A stretch of 64,000 bases of DNA from positions 20,420,303 through 20,484,302 of the forward strand of contig NC_092581.1 of the NCBI RefSeq assembly GCF_037975245.1, read 5' to 3'. The notes under the pieces are model-generated. The model ran no database searches. It saw only the letters and a list, made by a program, of their open reading frames with translations, and was not told where the DNA came from. The stretch is from Apostichopus japonicus (Eukaryota; Echinodermata; Holothuroidea; Aspidochirotida; Stichopodidae). The translations under genes and the position numbers were made by a program. Positions 22,695 through 36,550 of the stretch are shown here, piece after piece. The stretch's first letter is position 1. Every line of letters starts with the position of its first letter.

Positions 22695-25039
22695 TAGTAT
22701 AGTAACTCACCGACTGAAAAGGAAGAAGAAGCACAAAAAATAAAAACTAACTGGCTGAGTGGCTGGCTGAGTGATGCCTCACCAATTTTTTGTATGAGAA
22801 AGCATTCCTTGCCCTACAAGTAACATGAACATCTGTAAAGCTGAGCTTTCTGATACTTATAATTTTCACTAAACTTTTACCTACTGTACATGTTGACTTC
22901 TCATGACCTTAGAACTTAGGAATAGGGCTCTTATATTCAAAAAGGTGGTTCTACATTTCAAATACTGTATGAATTTCATCCAACATGGACAAAATAATGC
23001 ACAATCGCATAAATTCCTCTTGCCTCAAAATCAATGGCAGCCCATTTTGGCTATACATTATGACAATCAAACCAAAATGGAATTTACTTTTATTTGATCG
23101 ACCCTACTGCACAGTACATTAGCTGCTTGTTTAACACAGCATTGACTGATGCACAACACTATGTTATACATATTATGCAGCTTCTGTCATTAAAGGCATC
23201 AATTGAAGATCCCACCCCCCCCCCCAAATAAAAAATTGCGTGCCGCCCTCTGAAAAAGTTAACCTTCTGTTGCTTGCAAGTGAAGTTTTTTTTTAATGCT
23301 ACAAAATGCAGACAGTAATGAAACGTGATACCCTTTTATCTTTTATCTGGACCTGAGATGTCCATCGCTGCTAATACACTGTGTTGTGGGTATTGACCAT
23401 AGCTGCATGTATTGACTGTACACTAGGTTCTAATACCGACAGTAGCAAGCTGTGTGTGTACTTTTTGGAATCGATGGTGGTGTCTAACACTTCTGTTACA
23501 CCTCATTCGAAACTAGGTCAGTCTTCACTCCCTTTTAAAAGTGAACACTCCCAATGAGACAGTGCTCTGTGTGTACTAGTATACATTTGCTTACTTGGTA
23601 TGAAATGGCACCAAATGCATAACAATAGATTGTGGGCGTATGTATTGACTCAAATTACATATAATGAAATTCCTTTAGGTGCTGAATCATCTGAGGCATG
23701 ACAGTGCAATACAATACCTATAGCTTCCTGCCAAATTGCTTGTCTATAGTAGTATGTATATATATATATACTGTAGTCATATTTTATTTTATTTTAAATA
23801 TCATGGTAATGCAGACTTGCTAATGGTAAATTGATAATTGAGCTGCATTAAAGTGCTTTAAAAATATACCTAATTAGCACATGTTCTCAATTTCAAAAAA
23901 GTTTGATGAAATATTGACTACAGAAGACAGGAGACTGAAGCCAATGTAGATATATCTTTGCGGTCATTTTGCTAATACAGAGCTAAAAGAGATTGCATAG
24001 ATCCCCCCCCCCCCCCCCACAACTTTTTGCAAGAAATATGATTGCTCAAGTATGGGTACATACATAGTCAATCTTGCACAGCTTTCCCACAATGCCATTG
24101 GAATCTGAGTTGCCAAATGTCAGCAAGTACTGTACAGTAGGAACAGGAAGTCAGAGGTCAATGTGATTCCTTGCCTTCAAAGGTCTACACACATTCACCA
24201 GATAGGCAACTGATTCAAATGGCTACAGGGTACAAAGTACAGAACCAAAACATTCCAAGAGTTTCAGTTACATCATCAAATTTGCTCAAGATTCCTCATA
24301 ACTATCTGACTATTTGTAAAGCAAGTGAGTTAAATTTGTCCGAGAATTAAGTGAGAACCAGAAAAGATCAGAGTTGTACATCTCATTTATTCACTCACTT
24401 GTGGGCAGCAACGAATTATTTCAGTGATACTAAAGGAATTTGCAGTATAGAATTTTTATTCCAAAATGTTTCATTATCCAGAAAGAGTGTAGTCTTCCTA
24501 TCTAGAGATGAAAAAGAAACACACAGTTGTTCGACATATGAGCCAATGGACATTTTCTTTGACCAATTTCAAGCTATTTTTATTAATGAATTGAGAGTTA
24601 AATGCCATTGTTATAGACTGCGAAATATTTTCACAACATGCTGCCAAAGTCATCTGGTATAAATCACTGACAATATGGCCAATTTTGAGACTGTGTGAGA
24701 TGTAACCGGTCGACCCTTTGAGCCAATTTTTGACCAGTTGAGATAACTTGCTCTGAGCCCTTGAAGCTCAGAGCTGTGAAAACTGGTAAGGACCACTTGA
24801 GTGTGTTGACAGCATTAAACATAAGATTATCAACTAATATTTCATTTCCCAAATAACTGTATTTATATCGTTTAACATCACTTGAGATCTACAGTTTGTT
24901 GATTTCATTCACCAAACTAAACTGACCTGGACAAAACTATGTTCACCAAAAGACAATTATAGCATTGAAGAACTCACAGATTAATTGTAGCTTTCATTTG
25001 GAGCTAGTGTAACATGTTGACAAGGATTACATACTTTTA

Positions 25040-25310
25040 CACATGTTGACCCCATTTGACCTTTGACCTCTACCAATTTCGATAGGGTTCTTGCATTCAC
25101 CATACTGGATCTACCTACTAAGTATGAAATTGCCCAATAAGTGCTTTTTTAGTTATCATGCATGTTTACAAAGTATTCGGATTTTGACCTCTGCTGACCA
25201 CGAATGACCTTTAAACTTCACAGAAATGGAAATGGTTCTTATACTCAATTAGATGGATCCACATACCTGGTATGAAGTTAATTCCACCATGAACTTATGT
25301 TAAGAACTGG
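25040..25310. repeat. Dispersed repeat with GACCTTTGACCT (DR1-like) motif
   Basis: Two units of about 160 bp, each with a TGACC-rich part, then GGTTCTT-CA-TCA, TGGATC-ACATACC-TATGAA and ATCATG-TTTACAA. TGACCTTTGACCT at 25,057-25,069 reads in reverse as AGGTCAAAGGTCA, the DR1 site of HNF4/RXR-type nuclear receptors. Relatives are at 11,190-11,350, 13,370-13,480, 16,430-16,620, 37,180-37,310, 39,370-39,480, 39,535-39,730 and 57,250-57,500. Confidence 0.7.
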
Positions 25311-25917
25311 AGTTATGTTGTCTACAAGGAAGAGTCATATACACATACATGTGCACATGCACACACTATCACCATTGCATAGCAGACTATAATGTTTTCT
25401 TTTGAATGGAGAACTCAACAGGAAGCAGTGGAAAATACTAAGTTTCAACTTAAGTTTTACACTGAACTAGAATACATGAATATATAAGAACATCATGCAG
25501 TCAGTACAAGTACTACTGTATGGTATCATCTCAAATAAAAAGATTTCTGCCATAACAAAGGAGCTGTCAACAATGTATTTTGTTATGTAGAATATGAAGT
25601 TATTTAGAATGTCAATAATACATTTAACCAATCATGGCCTTTCCAGGTTAATGGCTTGTTCACCTCTGAAGCCATCCGGAGAAATACTTTACTGTAAGTC
25701 AGTTGCAAAAAACAGGAGAAGTGATTCAATGTACCATGTTCTCAAGAATGACATATAAATGATACAAATGTTTGGACATTTTCATTATGTTTTTTTTAGT
25801 CTCACATGGACCTTTGTCAGATTAGATGCAACTGTAACTCTATTTTCAAAATAAAGTGCCTAACCCCATCCCTTAAAAAGTTATGGCCCAGTTAATCATA
25901 TTCTTGTCAACTGGTCC

Positions 25918-26100
25918 AAGTTACTCCAGGATTAATGTATGTCGTTTAGTTACAGAGATGTTCACAATTGACAATTCATAATCATGGACATTAAGTAATC
26001 TGAATCTAAGAAACTGACTTCGGTCAGCTTGCGACTTCGATAGGCCAATGATGGCTTCTTCGCGAGTTCCTGCTTGCAGGAGGATCTAAAATACATATTT
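25918..26100 (+). mobile_element. SINE lacking its 5' head
   Basis: Starts in the B-box-like CAAGTTACTCCAGGATTAAT and continues through the core to GAGGATCTAAAATACAT. In copy B the matching place (57,719-57,966) has a full-length copy with the tRNA-like head. Confidence 0.65.
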
Positions 26101-28933
26101 ACATTATCACAGAATTGATCCAGTATGGCATCGCAAACTGCTATGCATAATGGTCAAATTGTTACATAAGTTCAAAGATTCATAGTACTAGTGTTTGAAA
26201 ATAGTATTTTAATGTTAGGCCTATAGCTAATTGATCTTTATTACACAATTTATAACCCATGCCTCGGTTATATATGTGAATATAATGTCAGTACTTGTGA
26301 AATCATTGCATCTTGCAACAAAGCCATGCCAAATACTACTGAAGTTTGGGTTAGGAAAGCTATTCCTGGCCTAAGGAGAGTCAAGAAAATCTTTTAGTAT
26401 ACCAGTTGTTTATATAATGTTTATAGCAACTCTTCTGAGACCTCATGCAATGAAATAAATCAAAACCTTGTTGATTGAGTGATCTTTGGAGTTTGGAGAC
26501 CGTCTGCTATGGTCGATAGATGTTGTAATGATTCATTGCAATTCAGTAATGATCAGTCCTACTTCAATATATTGATTAAAGCGTACATGAAGATGTACAT
26601 GGTACTGTCTGTTGGTACGGTGCAGCAAGGGACTGTATAACCCAGCATAACTCAGGCCTAGCTTAGGCTACCGGTAATGCACTGAATACAGTTTGTATGT
26701 TTTGGTAAAGTTCGACAAGCCTAGCCTGGCCTACCATTAGTAATATATCTAGGCCTAGTTCATACTGGTTTGTGGTTTTGTGAACTTATCCTGTGTGTGA
26801 AATTCCAGATACTGGACATGAATCAAAGTGTCCAAAATGTCAAAGTGATCCTAGCATAGGCCTTAGTCTGACTTACTATACACCTAGGTCTAGCCAAGAC
26901 TGGCAAGAGGCTATGTTAGGCTTCACGCTCACAAAAATTTATATAAGTCACTTCCAGCTTGTCCCTTGCAACAAATTGAAGACCAACAACTCACACAATG
27001 ACAATGACAACGCAGTACCTAATTAACTTAAATATATAATAAAAGCTTTATAATTTAAGCACGTACGTAATTGATGCACCTTTAAATATTACTAGCAACT
27101 ATACAACAGTCAACCTAAACGTTTCCAGCGGATCAGAGTCACATATTTTTTAAGCTTAAATTCATTTCAGGTATGAACTGATCAATTTTTTTTAAAGCTT
27201 TGAACACCTCCCCCCCCCCCCCCCTAGTTTTGCAAGTATTTTGGTATTTGGAAGTCTTACTCCCTGAAAATAACCAAAATTACCTCAATATGAATTATGA
27301 TACCACTAGCTCTCTGGGACCTGACCTGTCTGAGCTTAGAGGCTCAGAGCATATATACAGTAGCAAACAGCATCTAGAGTCAATGGATGTATACCTATTT
27401 AGTTAGCTTATCGATGTGTAAAGTTTGGAGTAAAAAAGAACTTGACACGGCAGACATTGTGTGGCCAAATTCTGCTTCATTGCACCATGCATACATTTGA
27501 TTGATTTGGATTTTTCCTTCATAGATCTTGTTGATCAAATCCTTAAGTACGTCATTATGAGGTACATGCCTCTCCTAAAAGCATATTAAGAAGCCTACGA
27601 TTCAACACAGCAGAGGCCTTGTTGTAAGCCTAGGCTACCTTCCAAGCAAATGATGATGAGATTAAAGTGTTTGCGGTAAATCATGTAAGCATCCTTTTTG
27701 AGGTAGGCTAATGAAGAGATAAATTATATTTCATGACAACTAAAAGTTTTAGTATGTAGTCACCTTGCATCACCAAAGGCATCTGAGAATTGCAATATGA
27801 AGACTAATTTACAAAATATAACAATATATTACAGAAACAGAGACTACTTTGTAATGTAAGTAGACAACAATGTACCGTGGAAGACTGCTAAATATGCTGC
27901 ATCACACATTTATAGGCATATATACTATATAGGCCTACATTAATATCCAATAAACACATGAACATTGTAAAAAAAAATAGGAACAGGATGCCAATCATTA
28001 ATAAATCGACATTTTCTTTAAAGCCTATAGGCTTAACCATTTTCTTGGATCAAGTGCATCCAGTGTTTCTCTATTTGAAACTGTAAAATATTTTTACGCT
28101 AAGATCAGAATTCCGTCGAAACCTCGTTATAACGTAGGCACCCTTTGCGCGAGTCGATGTTTTGGGTGTAACCAGACGGCGCGATCAACCTTGCAAATCG
28201 TATTGTTGTCAGCAGGTGCGATATTGCTTCTGTGTATAATTGCTGTGCTTAGGCTACGTAACGATAAACTACGTGTTAGGCTATGTAAATTAGCCTGGAT
28301 TATGGTTTCCGTGAACGTACCTTGCAAAGAATCAAATGAAAGTTGTCCAATAACTTTACCAATTGATATGAACTGTACAGTCGTGTACAAATACTATTAT
28401 TAACAGATATTCAACACTTTCATATCTGCTGTGTAGTTTTAAATAGCAGTTAACGTACTACTCATGACACAGCGGAAACCAGCAACGTTCATTCTTGGCA
28501 AGTTGGAATACGGCCACACGAAGAGGGGAATTCCCGCAGAAAGGTAGACTTTGCAATTATAGGTATTACTATGTGCCCAATAAAATCCTAGGAATGCGGA
28601 GTTGTACACTACTCTCCCCTATCAACCTCACACAATAACTCAAACAGTTACTGTTACGACCGTGCGTTTAGTCATATAGTGAGAGGGTGGGGCACAGTGG
28701 ATCATGGCAAAGATATCATGGGGCACAGTGAATCACTTCAAATAACTTAAAACAAATAGAATACGAATTATGTATATTGCCATCTAGTTTACCTTCACAT
28801 CAACGCCAATAACCCACAGAAAAATTACCAGAGTAGTTGCACTGCAGTACCAGAAAATTGGGAAGCATTTATTGTTTTTCATTGTCTAGTGTAAAGTGTT
28901 GCTGCTCATCATCATCCAAGCGGAAGCTGGTCA

Positions 28934-29025
28934 CTTCGCCCAACAACCTTTCGATCGCCCAACTGCCATTTCGACCAACCTTACCATTTCGCCCAACCTC
29001 GTTGGTCATTTCGCCCGAAATAGGG
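28934..29025. repeat. CATTTCGCCCAACC short tandem repeat
   Basis: Four to five imperfect units of TTCGCCCAAC with TTGTTGGT-like spacers. The copy-B counterpart (60,957-61,066 and 61,772-61,845) is split by a non-LTR fragment. Confidence 0.75.
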
Positions 29026-29140
29026 GCCGTTTTAGTTATACTATCATTTAATGGAGTATTTTGGTAACAAACTTTAGACCATGTGTTAGGCCAGGGGCTA
29101 GACCATTTTAACAATTTGATGGCAATGAATGTGCAAAACC

Positions 29141-29252
29141 ATCACCCGATTCCCGTTGTCGTCACGATAACTATCGTGGTTCTTGGTAATGGTGAATGGC
29201 TTGTAATAGTCCACGATAGTTATCGTGACGACAACGAGAATCGGGTGAAACC
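29141..29252. repeat. Inverted repeat with about 36-bp arms
   Basis: The left arm carries ACCCGATTCCCGTTGTCGTC and ACGATAACTATCGTGG. The right arm is its complement (CCACGATAGTTATCGTGACG then ACGAGAATCGGGT), with a single mismatch in the core and about 30 bases between the arms. The CGATAACTATCG element is itself self-complementary. Confidence 0.7.
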
Positions 29253-31252
29253 ATGGTGGGGTACAGTAGATCGGGGCACAGTGGATCACCACGACCACTG
29301 ATGCACTGGTAGAAATTAAATCAAAAGTAAACACTAAACGTAGGCTATTATCTCAATGTTTTGATGTTGGGTATTCATTATTGAGTTTTAGTGTGCTTAC
29401 TGCTATCAATGTTCTTGCTGCCTTTACGTTTACATTGAGCACTTTTATTTTCCCTGATGATCTTAACATATGCGAGTCAGGTGAGGTACATTTCGAGAAG
29501 AAAAGTTGTACCTTTTAAAAGCAGGCTAGTCTATGGTTTAAATGTTTGGATTTTAGTCATATATTCATAGTTGAGTTTTAATGTGCTTACTACTCTTGCT
29601 GTCATTTAAATCACCTTGAGCTCTATTATTTCCTTGCCGATCTATTGATATATGCAAATCAGTTGAGGAAAACATCTAAAATCTGTCATATTTTGAAAAG
29701 TGTAGGCATTGGTTTCAATGGTTTTGATGCCTGTGCGTTGGGTATTAGCATTTTTCTTTTAACCGTGCTGCCAAACAGGGCAAAACTTGGAAGTGGAAAA
29801 GACATTCTATGAGTCACGAAATGTATACAGTGTGTTCAGAATTTAGTATTTTAAATTTCAGTATTAAAGAAAATTATAATAAAAAGCAATTAAACCTTTA
29901 AGTGATTGCGTGCGTTACGAAAAAGGAATTAGGCCTACATATAATGTTTGATCCTATGTGTTTACTTATTTTTAAATGAAGGGGCCTGCCAGCGGTGTTG
30001 TTCATGGCTGAAATATATCATTTGATCAGTGCCATCGCCAGGCCTGTGACGAAGCGAGGGGGGGGGGGGGGGGGCTTGTGCTCCCCCAATAAACGTGCAC
30101 GCTGGTGCCGCCCAGATGCGATTTTTAGTGTTAAAAAATACTCAAGTATAAACTTTTTTACAAAGGATGAAACGTATTATGTTAATCACAATAACCAGTT
30201 GTTTTCTCTATAGCGTCAAGCGCTAGTGCCTATAAGCCCCACTACTACCCTGCATAAAGTTCAATTTAAATTTTCAACGCTCTTCTTCACTTTGTAAACT
30301 TTTCCCAAACCTTTATAAGATGGAGGGGGCTAAAGTATACGCTTCCGCTCCAACTATTCAAGAGGGAAACATCTTCTTGTTCTCTCATAATGGATAATCA
30401 CCAGATAGCACCAAATTGCATCTAATAACCAGGGGCGTATCCAGGATTTTCTAATCCACGGGGCGCGAATTACTATCTATACGGAGCTCCACCATCGGTT
30501 GGCGCGCAGCGTACAAGAATATTTCTGGTTTTGACACCCCCCAGATCACCGGAAATGGCACATCTCGGGCTTGAAAAATGACAGTATGACAATGGTTCAG
30601 TACAGTGTCCTTGGGATTTCTTTGGATTTTTCGGGGCCTGATCTTGGGAAATTGCAAAATCGGGAGTGGTCACACTACATGTAGGTCAGTGCACGACCTC
30701 TAGACGTCACTAAAACACGACCAGATCATTTGCTATCGATGAAGTGTGTTAATTAAGTTTCGTAACTTATCGGGAAGCGATTAGAGGGGTGGGCGAAGGG
30801 TTGTGGGGCGCGCGCTTTCATACAGATGGGAACAATCTCAAGAAGTGCTGGGTGCGTCCGCCCCGCCCCCCTCCGCCCCTCAAACGATTTTTTAATCATG
30901 CCGTCTCCCGTTGTTCCGTAGCGCCATCACTTTAGGTTTTATAAAAGTAAATATCTAAAGCGTACCATGCCATACACTGTGTCGATAGGAGATATTCTGA
31001 CACCGTTTTACTATTTAAAGATAACAATCTAAACTGCCATACAATGCTGATTTAGATGGATTTCTTGTGAGAAAAGAGAGCATGTTAGAGATACTTTGAA
31101 GAACTGAAATCTCAGTCGTCTATAAGGGAAACATATTTTATTCCTTTGATGATTGGAATATATTTCCTTCAAATATACCCACACCGATTTATACATGTGT
31201 TAGCAATTAGAGTAGCTGCATCCCATCCTTTGGATGTTGCATCATACAATGG

Positions 31253-31693
31253 TTGGTATGGGTCTTGGATCATACATTGATTGGAGTTGGTCGTTTTGCT
31301 ATACTTCCAATGGTTATTTGGTCCCTTTCGCACTACTACAAGAAATGTGAGTCTATGCAGAAGTTACGACTGGGTAATATAGTCATCCTTCCTGGAGAAT
31401 CGATTATGCATCTCCGTTACCATGCCTTTATATCTGGTTTAGCTCGCGCACACAATAAAATAATAATAAAATACATATACACAAACACACGTCATCATGT
31501 CTGCATAGACTTCTGTTGTCATCAGAACCAAAACAAAAGGTTGTTTCTTGTGATTAAATTCCATATGGGGGGGGGGGGACAAGGAGGTGAGGTGAGGTGG
31601 AGGGTTAAGAACAGGAGGGGTGGGGTAGGGGTGGACGGATACGCATTGATTTACTTTCAATGTAGTTGTAGTGTACAACTTTTGTACAATTAA
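31253..31693 (+). other. Open frame of uncertain meaning (paralogue of 4,560-4,997)
   Basis: 146 codons beginning MVWVLDHTLIGVGRFAIL. Between copies there is one synonymous change (TAT to TAC) and an in-frame change near an AATAATAA repeat. There is no signal for splice sites and no recognised family, and the C-terminal part is translated poly-G. Listed only because both copies are open. Confidence 0.15.
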
Positions 31694-32011
31694 GACACAT
31701 CAGAACAAGCATAAGACAGTTTTCAAGTAAAGGTTTGTGATAGTTAATGGAATCAGGAAATTGGTGATTTATTGGTTAACTATCCTTTCTTGAGAGCACA
31801 CTTTGATATTTTGCCTTCAAAACAGTGTTTAAACCAAACTCTGTTCTAGGCAATAAAACTGCATTTGTTCTTCAAAGAATTGACAGTTATTCTGCAATCG
31901 TTTATCTTCTCATAATTATATTTTCATAAAACACCAAAACATGCATGTTAACTTCATTCCATCAATGTTGTGCATTTCAATAACAGCTTTTAATCTCATA
32001 TACTTTATATA

Positions 32012-32053
<42 letters not shown>

Positions 32054-32129
32054 TATATGTTACAAACTTTTAATAATCACTAGTTCTAAAGACAAATATT
32101 AACATATATGGATCCTACAGTATTAATAA

Positions 32130-32295
32130 GGGGTTAATCAACGGTCTAGCGTGCGTTACTCACAGGATTAAGGCACGATCGGGGGATAATGCAAGCGATG
32201 CACGAGGGCGGAGCCCGAGTGCATCCAGCGATAGCATTAACACCCGGAGTGCATTAATCATGTGAGTAACGCACGCTAGACCGTTGATTAACCCC
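32130..32295. repeat. 166-bp palindrome, copy B
   Basis: Same hairpin as at 5,420-5,585, with identical outer arms. It is preceded by a (TA)n run (31,999-32,060) and the GGATCCTACAGTATTAA segment also seen at 5,401 and 9,711. Confidence 0.8.
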
Positions 32296-33066
32296 GTTCA
32301 TTCATACACTACCATTTGTGTGGGGGAAAAAATCATAAAACATAACATATTTGGTTACATATAACCGAAGATTTATTAAAGTGATGCCCCGTAAGTCGAA
32401 TTAACGATTAACAACCAGCATAACAATAATGTACATGTGCAATTATAAAGTAATACTGAACGATAGTGAATATTATAAAGGAAACGTCTTTGAAAGGCTG
32501 TCATTCATAAAAGACGAACCATAATAACATTTTAACTAATGTTTGGCAATATTGCGGCCATAAAACTATTTTTGAAAGGTCTCAATAACAAGGAACTACA
32601 AACGATTACTAGTTGGCTTCATCATATCAATACCCTACAGCTTCTGGTTCCCATAGCAACCATTCTAGGGACAAACATGTAAGTATGGTATACAGTCATA
32701 CGATAACATAGTAGGCCTTGTATTGAACACGTACACTCACTTGAACGTACACACTACACAGTGCTTGGCACTGCGGTCGTTTAACTTTATATTTATAACA
32801 CTATGAGCAACATAACGGCCTTGCGAACATTTAATTACGGACAGATACTGGATATATTTAAACTCAAAGCATCCACAACTGTTTGGTGTTTTAATACGGA
32901 TATAACTATGAATTTTGGAAGTAAACATTCACAGGACTCTGGATATATGGGTGCGTGCGTAACGTACAGAGGAACCTGTTATTAATGAGGGTGCGTGCGT
33001 CTGTCATAGAGTGAATCTTACCGAGGGTGCGTGCGTGCGTCACTTAGAGAGGAACATGTTCTTACT

Positions 33067-33445
33067 CAGTGGCGTAGGAAGGTACTTTTGAGTGGGGGGG
33101 GGGGCTGAAGACTGATGGCCGGCCTGGGGGAGGGGTCTAATGGGAGGGGGTGTCCCCCTCCCCTTTGGAATTTTTTTGCATTTCCAGGTGGCCTCAGATG
33201 CAATTTGGTGCAATATAGCACACTTCAACACCCACTCCATTTTGTAAACTTAATTTTGTATTTTCACCTGGCCTTAGATGCAATTTGGTGCTCCAAATGA
33301 GATTTTTTTTCTCATTTGGAAATGAAAAAGGGGTTTTCTGACTTGCGGAGCGGGGGGGGGGGGGGGCGGAATGATACTTCCGCCCCTCCACATTTTTCAC
33401 TGGGGGGGCTGGCGCCCCCCAGCCCCCCCGGTTCCTACGCCCTTG
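33067..33445. mobile_element. hAT-like MITE inserted in the copy B 76-bp array
   Basis: The left end CAGTGGCGTAGGAAGG and the right end in reverse complement CAAGGGCGTAGGAACC form the TIRs. A perfect 8-bp TSD, TTCTTACT, lies at 33,059-33,066 and 33,446-33,453, and the empty site is at 7,378-7,385 in copy A. The 379-bp interior has GGGGGAGGGGTCTAA-GGGAGGGGG and CCTTAGATGCAATTTGGTG, the same landmarks as the 137-bp satellite at 61.9-64 kb. It is therefore a short member of the family that forms that satellite. Confidence 0.85.
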
Positions 33446-34060
33446 TTCTTACTGAGGGTGCGTGCGTCTGTTGTAGAGTGAATCTTACCGAAGGTGCGTG
33501 CGTGCGTCACCTAAAGAGAGGAACGTTTCCTCACCGAGGGTGCGTGCGTGCGTCACTTAGAGAGGAACCTGTTCTTAATGAGGGTGCGTGCGTCTGTCGT
33601 AGAGGGAATGTCACTGAGGGTGCGTGCATCGCGTACAGAGGTACCTGTTCTTACTGAGGGTACGTGTGTCTGTCGTAGAGGGAATCTCACTGAGGGTGCG
33701 TGCATCGCGTACAGAGGTACCTGTTCTTACTGAGGGTGCGTGTGTCTGTCGTAGAGGGAATCTTACCGAGGGTGCGTGCGTCACGAAGAGATGAACCTGT
33801 TCTTACCGAGGGTGCGTGCGTCTGTTGTAGAGGGAATCTCACTGAGGGTGCGTGCATCGCGTACAGAGGTACCTGTTCTTACTGAGGGTGCGTGTGTCTG
33901 TCGTAGAGGGAATCCCAGTGAGGGTGCGTGCATCGCGTACAGAGGTACCTGTTCTTACTGAGGGTGCGTGCGTCTGTCGTAGATGGAATCTCAATGAGGG
34001 TGCGTGCGTCCGCTCTGGCGGGAATCTCATAGAGGATCCGTGTGTCGGTGACGAGCAGCT
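33446..34060. repeat. 76-bp tandem array, copy B
   Basis: Continuation of the array interrupted by the MITE (first part 32,946-33,058). Units and order match 7,378-7,985. Confidence 0.85.
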
Positions 34061-34593
34061 ACCATACAGATATATATACATTTGTGTAATAGGGGAGTTC
34101 TGACTTACATAGTTATGTTGAATTTGATCTGATGTAATTTTACTGATCTGTAAATACTTTATTCTTTGGAATAATCTGTGTCAATTGTAATTCTACGTGT
34201 TTGGCTCTCGTTTTGCTTCCGTTGTCTCTTCTTACTTTGATCATATTTTACGCCCCATCCTCCTAAGAATTGACGTGAGATTGAGCGTGTTACACCTGTA
34301 TTAGAGTAATGTGTTTGCATGTTTCAGTATGTTTAAAATTTCATTTATTGAATAAAGCAGCAAAAGAAAAAGGACAGGACAGTCTTGTGTTTGTTATTCT
34401 ATAGTGTGAATATTGTTTTATTCCCCATAAGCAAATAATTGGCAGTATACATTTAAAAATATAAAATAAAAGGAAAATGTGAATGTCACAGACATATCAT
34501 TCTATTATTTTTTATTCCGGATTCTGTTAAGCTTAAACAAATGTCACACTACATTTCTGACTGCACAAATTGTGGATGGTCGGGCTTAGTGTG
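34061..34593. other. No recognised feature
   Basis: Counterpart of 7,986-8,528, nearly identical and without coding or repeat structure. Confidence 0.4.
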
Positions 34594-34692
34594 TGTTGAA
34601 GGCTATACAACTGCCAAGCTTCAGCAAATCTTACCAATCACATTACTATCATTTTGCAAGTGACCTAAACAAGCACTGATGCATAAACCAAA

Positions 34693-35085
34693 CTTGAATT
34701 AGAGATATCGGGAATATAATTAGAGATATCCAAAATTGAATTCAAGATCAATCATTCGAATTAGATATATCGAAATTTGAATTAGAGATATCGGGAATAA
34801 ATTAGATATTCAAACTTGAATTAGAGATATCAAGAATTCGAATTAGAGATATTGAAAATTGAATTAGAGATATCGGGAATAAAATTAGAGATATTCAAAA
34901 CTGAATTCAAGATCAATCATTCGAATTAGATATATCGAAATTTGAATTAGAGATATCGGGAATAAATTAGATATTCAAACTTGAATTAGAGATATCAAGA
35001 ATTCGAATTAGAGATATTGAAAATTGAATTAGAGATATCGGGAATATAATTAGAGATATCCAAACTTGAATTAGAGGTATAATGA
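34693..35085. repeat. GATATC minisatellite, copy B
   Basis: GAATTAGAGATATC repeats, shorter than the 8,633-9,108 array. A second array is at 35,834-36,055. (TA)n runs follow at 35,543-35,634 and 36,501-36,546. Confidence 0.85.
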
Positions 35086-35541
35086 ATCTGGAATACAATT
35101 ATTTGTCTGTATATCGCTAATTACTTAGTTTTATTTTGCGATCATTCAAGTACACAGCCATTTGTTAGATACATTAGGAACAGAAATCCATACTTGCTGC
35201 CAGTTGCTTCTCAACCTTAATCTATGAACCTGAATTGCATTGCATCAAATATAATATACTAATAAAAAGGTAATAAATCAAACGCTGTCTAAATTTGTTA
35301 AATGAAGTTAATGGCAAAAGTATTCTTGCAATAATTCTAGCTCCCAACTGTCTGATATATCTTCAAGTCTAGAATTAAATGGCTTGAAATAAGTCTTCAC
35401 CCCCACCCCACCCCACCCACCAGCCTTTGCCAAGGTTTTGTGTGATTTCTATTCTGACTGGCCCTTTGCACCTTTCCTGTCATCAGAGGAATTTGATTGA
35501 GATCACACCTGGACCATGTCATAATCATCAAACTCAATCAC

Positions 35542-35636
<95 letters not shown>

Positions 35637-36498
35637 ATATATGTTACCATATTTTAATAATCACTAGTTCTAAAGTTAAATATTAACATATATGGATCCT
35701 ACAGTATTAACAGTATATAACTTACATGATTGTGTTGAAGGCTATACAACTGCCAAGCTTCAGCAAATCTTACCAATCACATTACTATCATTTTGCAAGT
35801 GACCTAAACAAGCACTGATGCATAAACCAAACTTGAATTAGAGATATCGGGAATATAATTAGAGATATCCAAAATTGAATTCAAGATCAATCATTCGAAT
35901 TAGATATATCGAAATTTGAATTAGAGATATCGGGAATAAATTAGATATTCAAACTTGAATTAGAGATATCAAGAATTCGAATTAGAGATATTGAAAATTG
36001 AAATAGAGATATCGGGAATATAATTAGAGATATCCAAACTTGAATTAGAGATATAATGAATCTGGAATACAATTATTTGTCTGTATATCGCTAATTACTT
36101 AGTATTATTTTGCGATCATTCAAGTACACAGCCATTTGTTAGATACTATTTGCTGCCAGTTGCTTCTCAACCTTAATCTATGAACCTGAATTGCATTGCA
36201 TCAAATATAATATACTAATAAAAAGGTAATAAATCAAACGCTGTCTAAATTTGTTAAATGAAATTAATAGCAAAAGAATTCTTGCAATAATTCTAGCTCC
36301 CAACTGTCTGATATATCTTCAAGTCTTGAATTAAAGGGCTTGAAATAAGTCTTCACCCCCACCCCACCCCACCCACCAGCCTTTGCCAAGGTTTTGTGTG
36401 ATTTCTATTCTGACTGGCCCTTTGTACCTTTTCTGTCATCAGAGAAATTTGATTGAGATCACACCTGGACCATGTCATAAATCATCAAACTCAATCAC

Positions 36499-36546
<48 letters not shown>

Positions 36547-36550
<4 letters not shown>

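Larger units (their letters stand above)
22714..30027. other. 5' flank of gene A, no further gene recognised
   Basis: Non-coding sequence with scattered repeats: a GACCTTTGACCT unit (25,040-25,310), a SINE part (25,918-26,100), TTTCGCCC repeats (28,934-29,025) and a hairpin (29,141-29,252). An upstream 5' UTR exon or promoter probably lies here, but none can be placed. Copy B aligns at 54,114 to about 61,897 with many small insertions. Confidence 0.4.

Noticed and set aside
24351-24662. 103-codon open frame upstream of gene A
   Set aside because: The copy-B counterpart is disrupted by stops and a 116-bp duplication, and no domain is recognisable.
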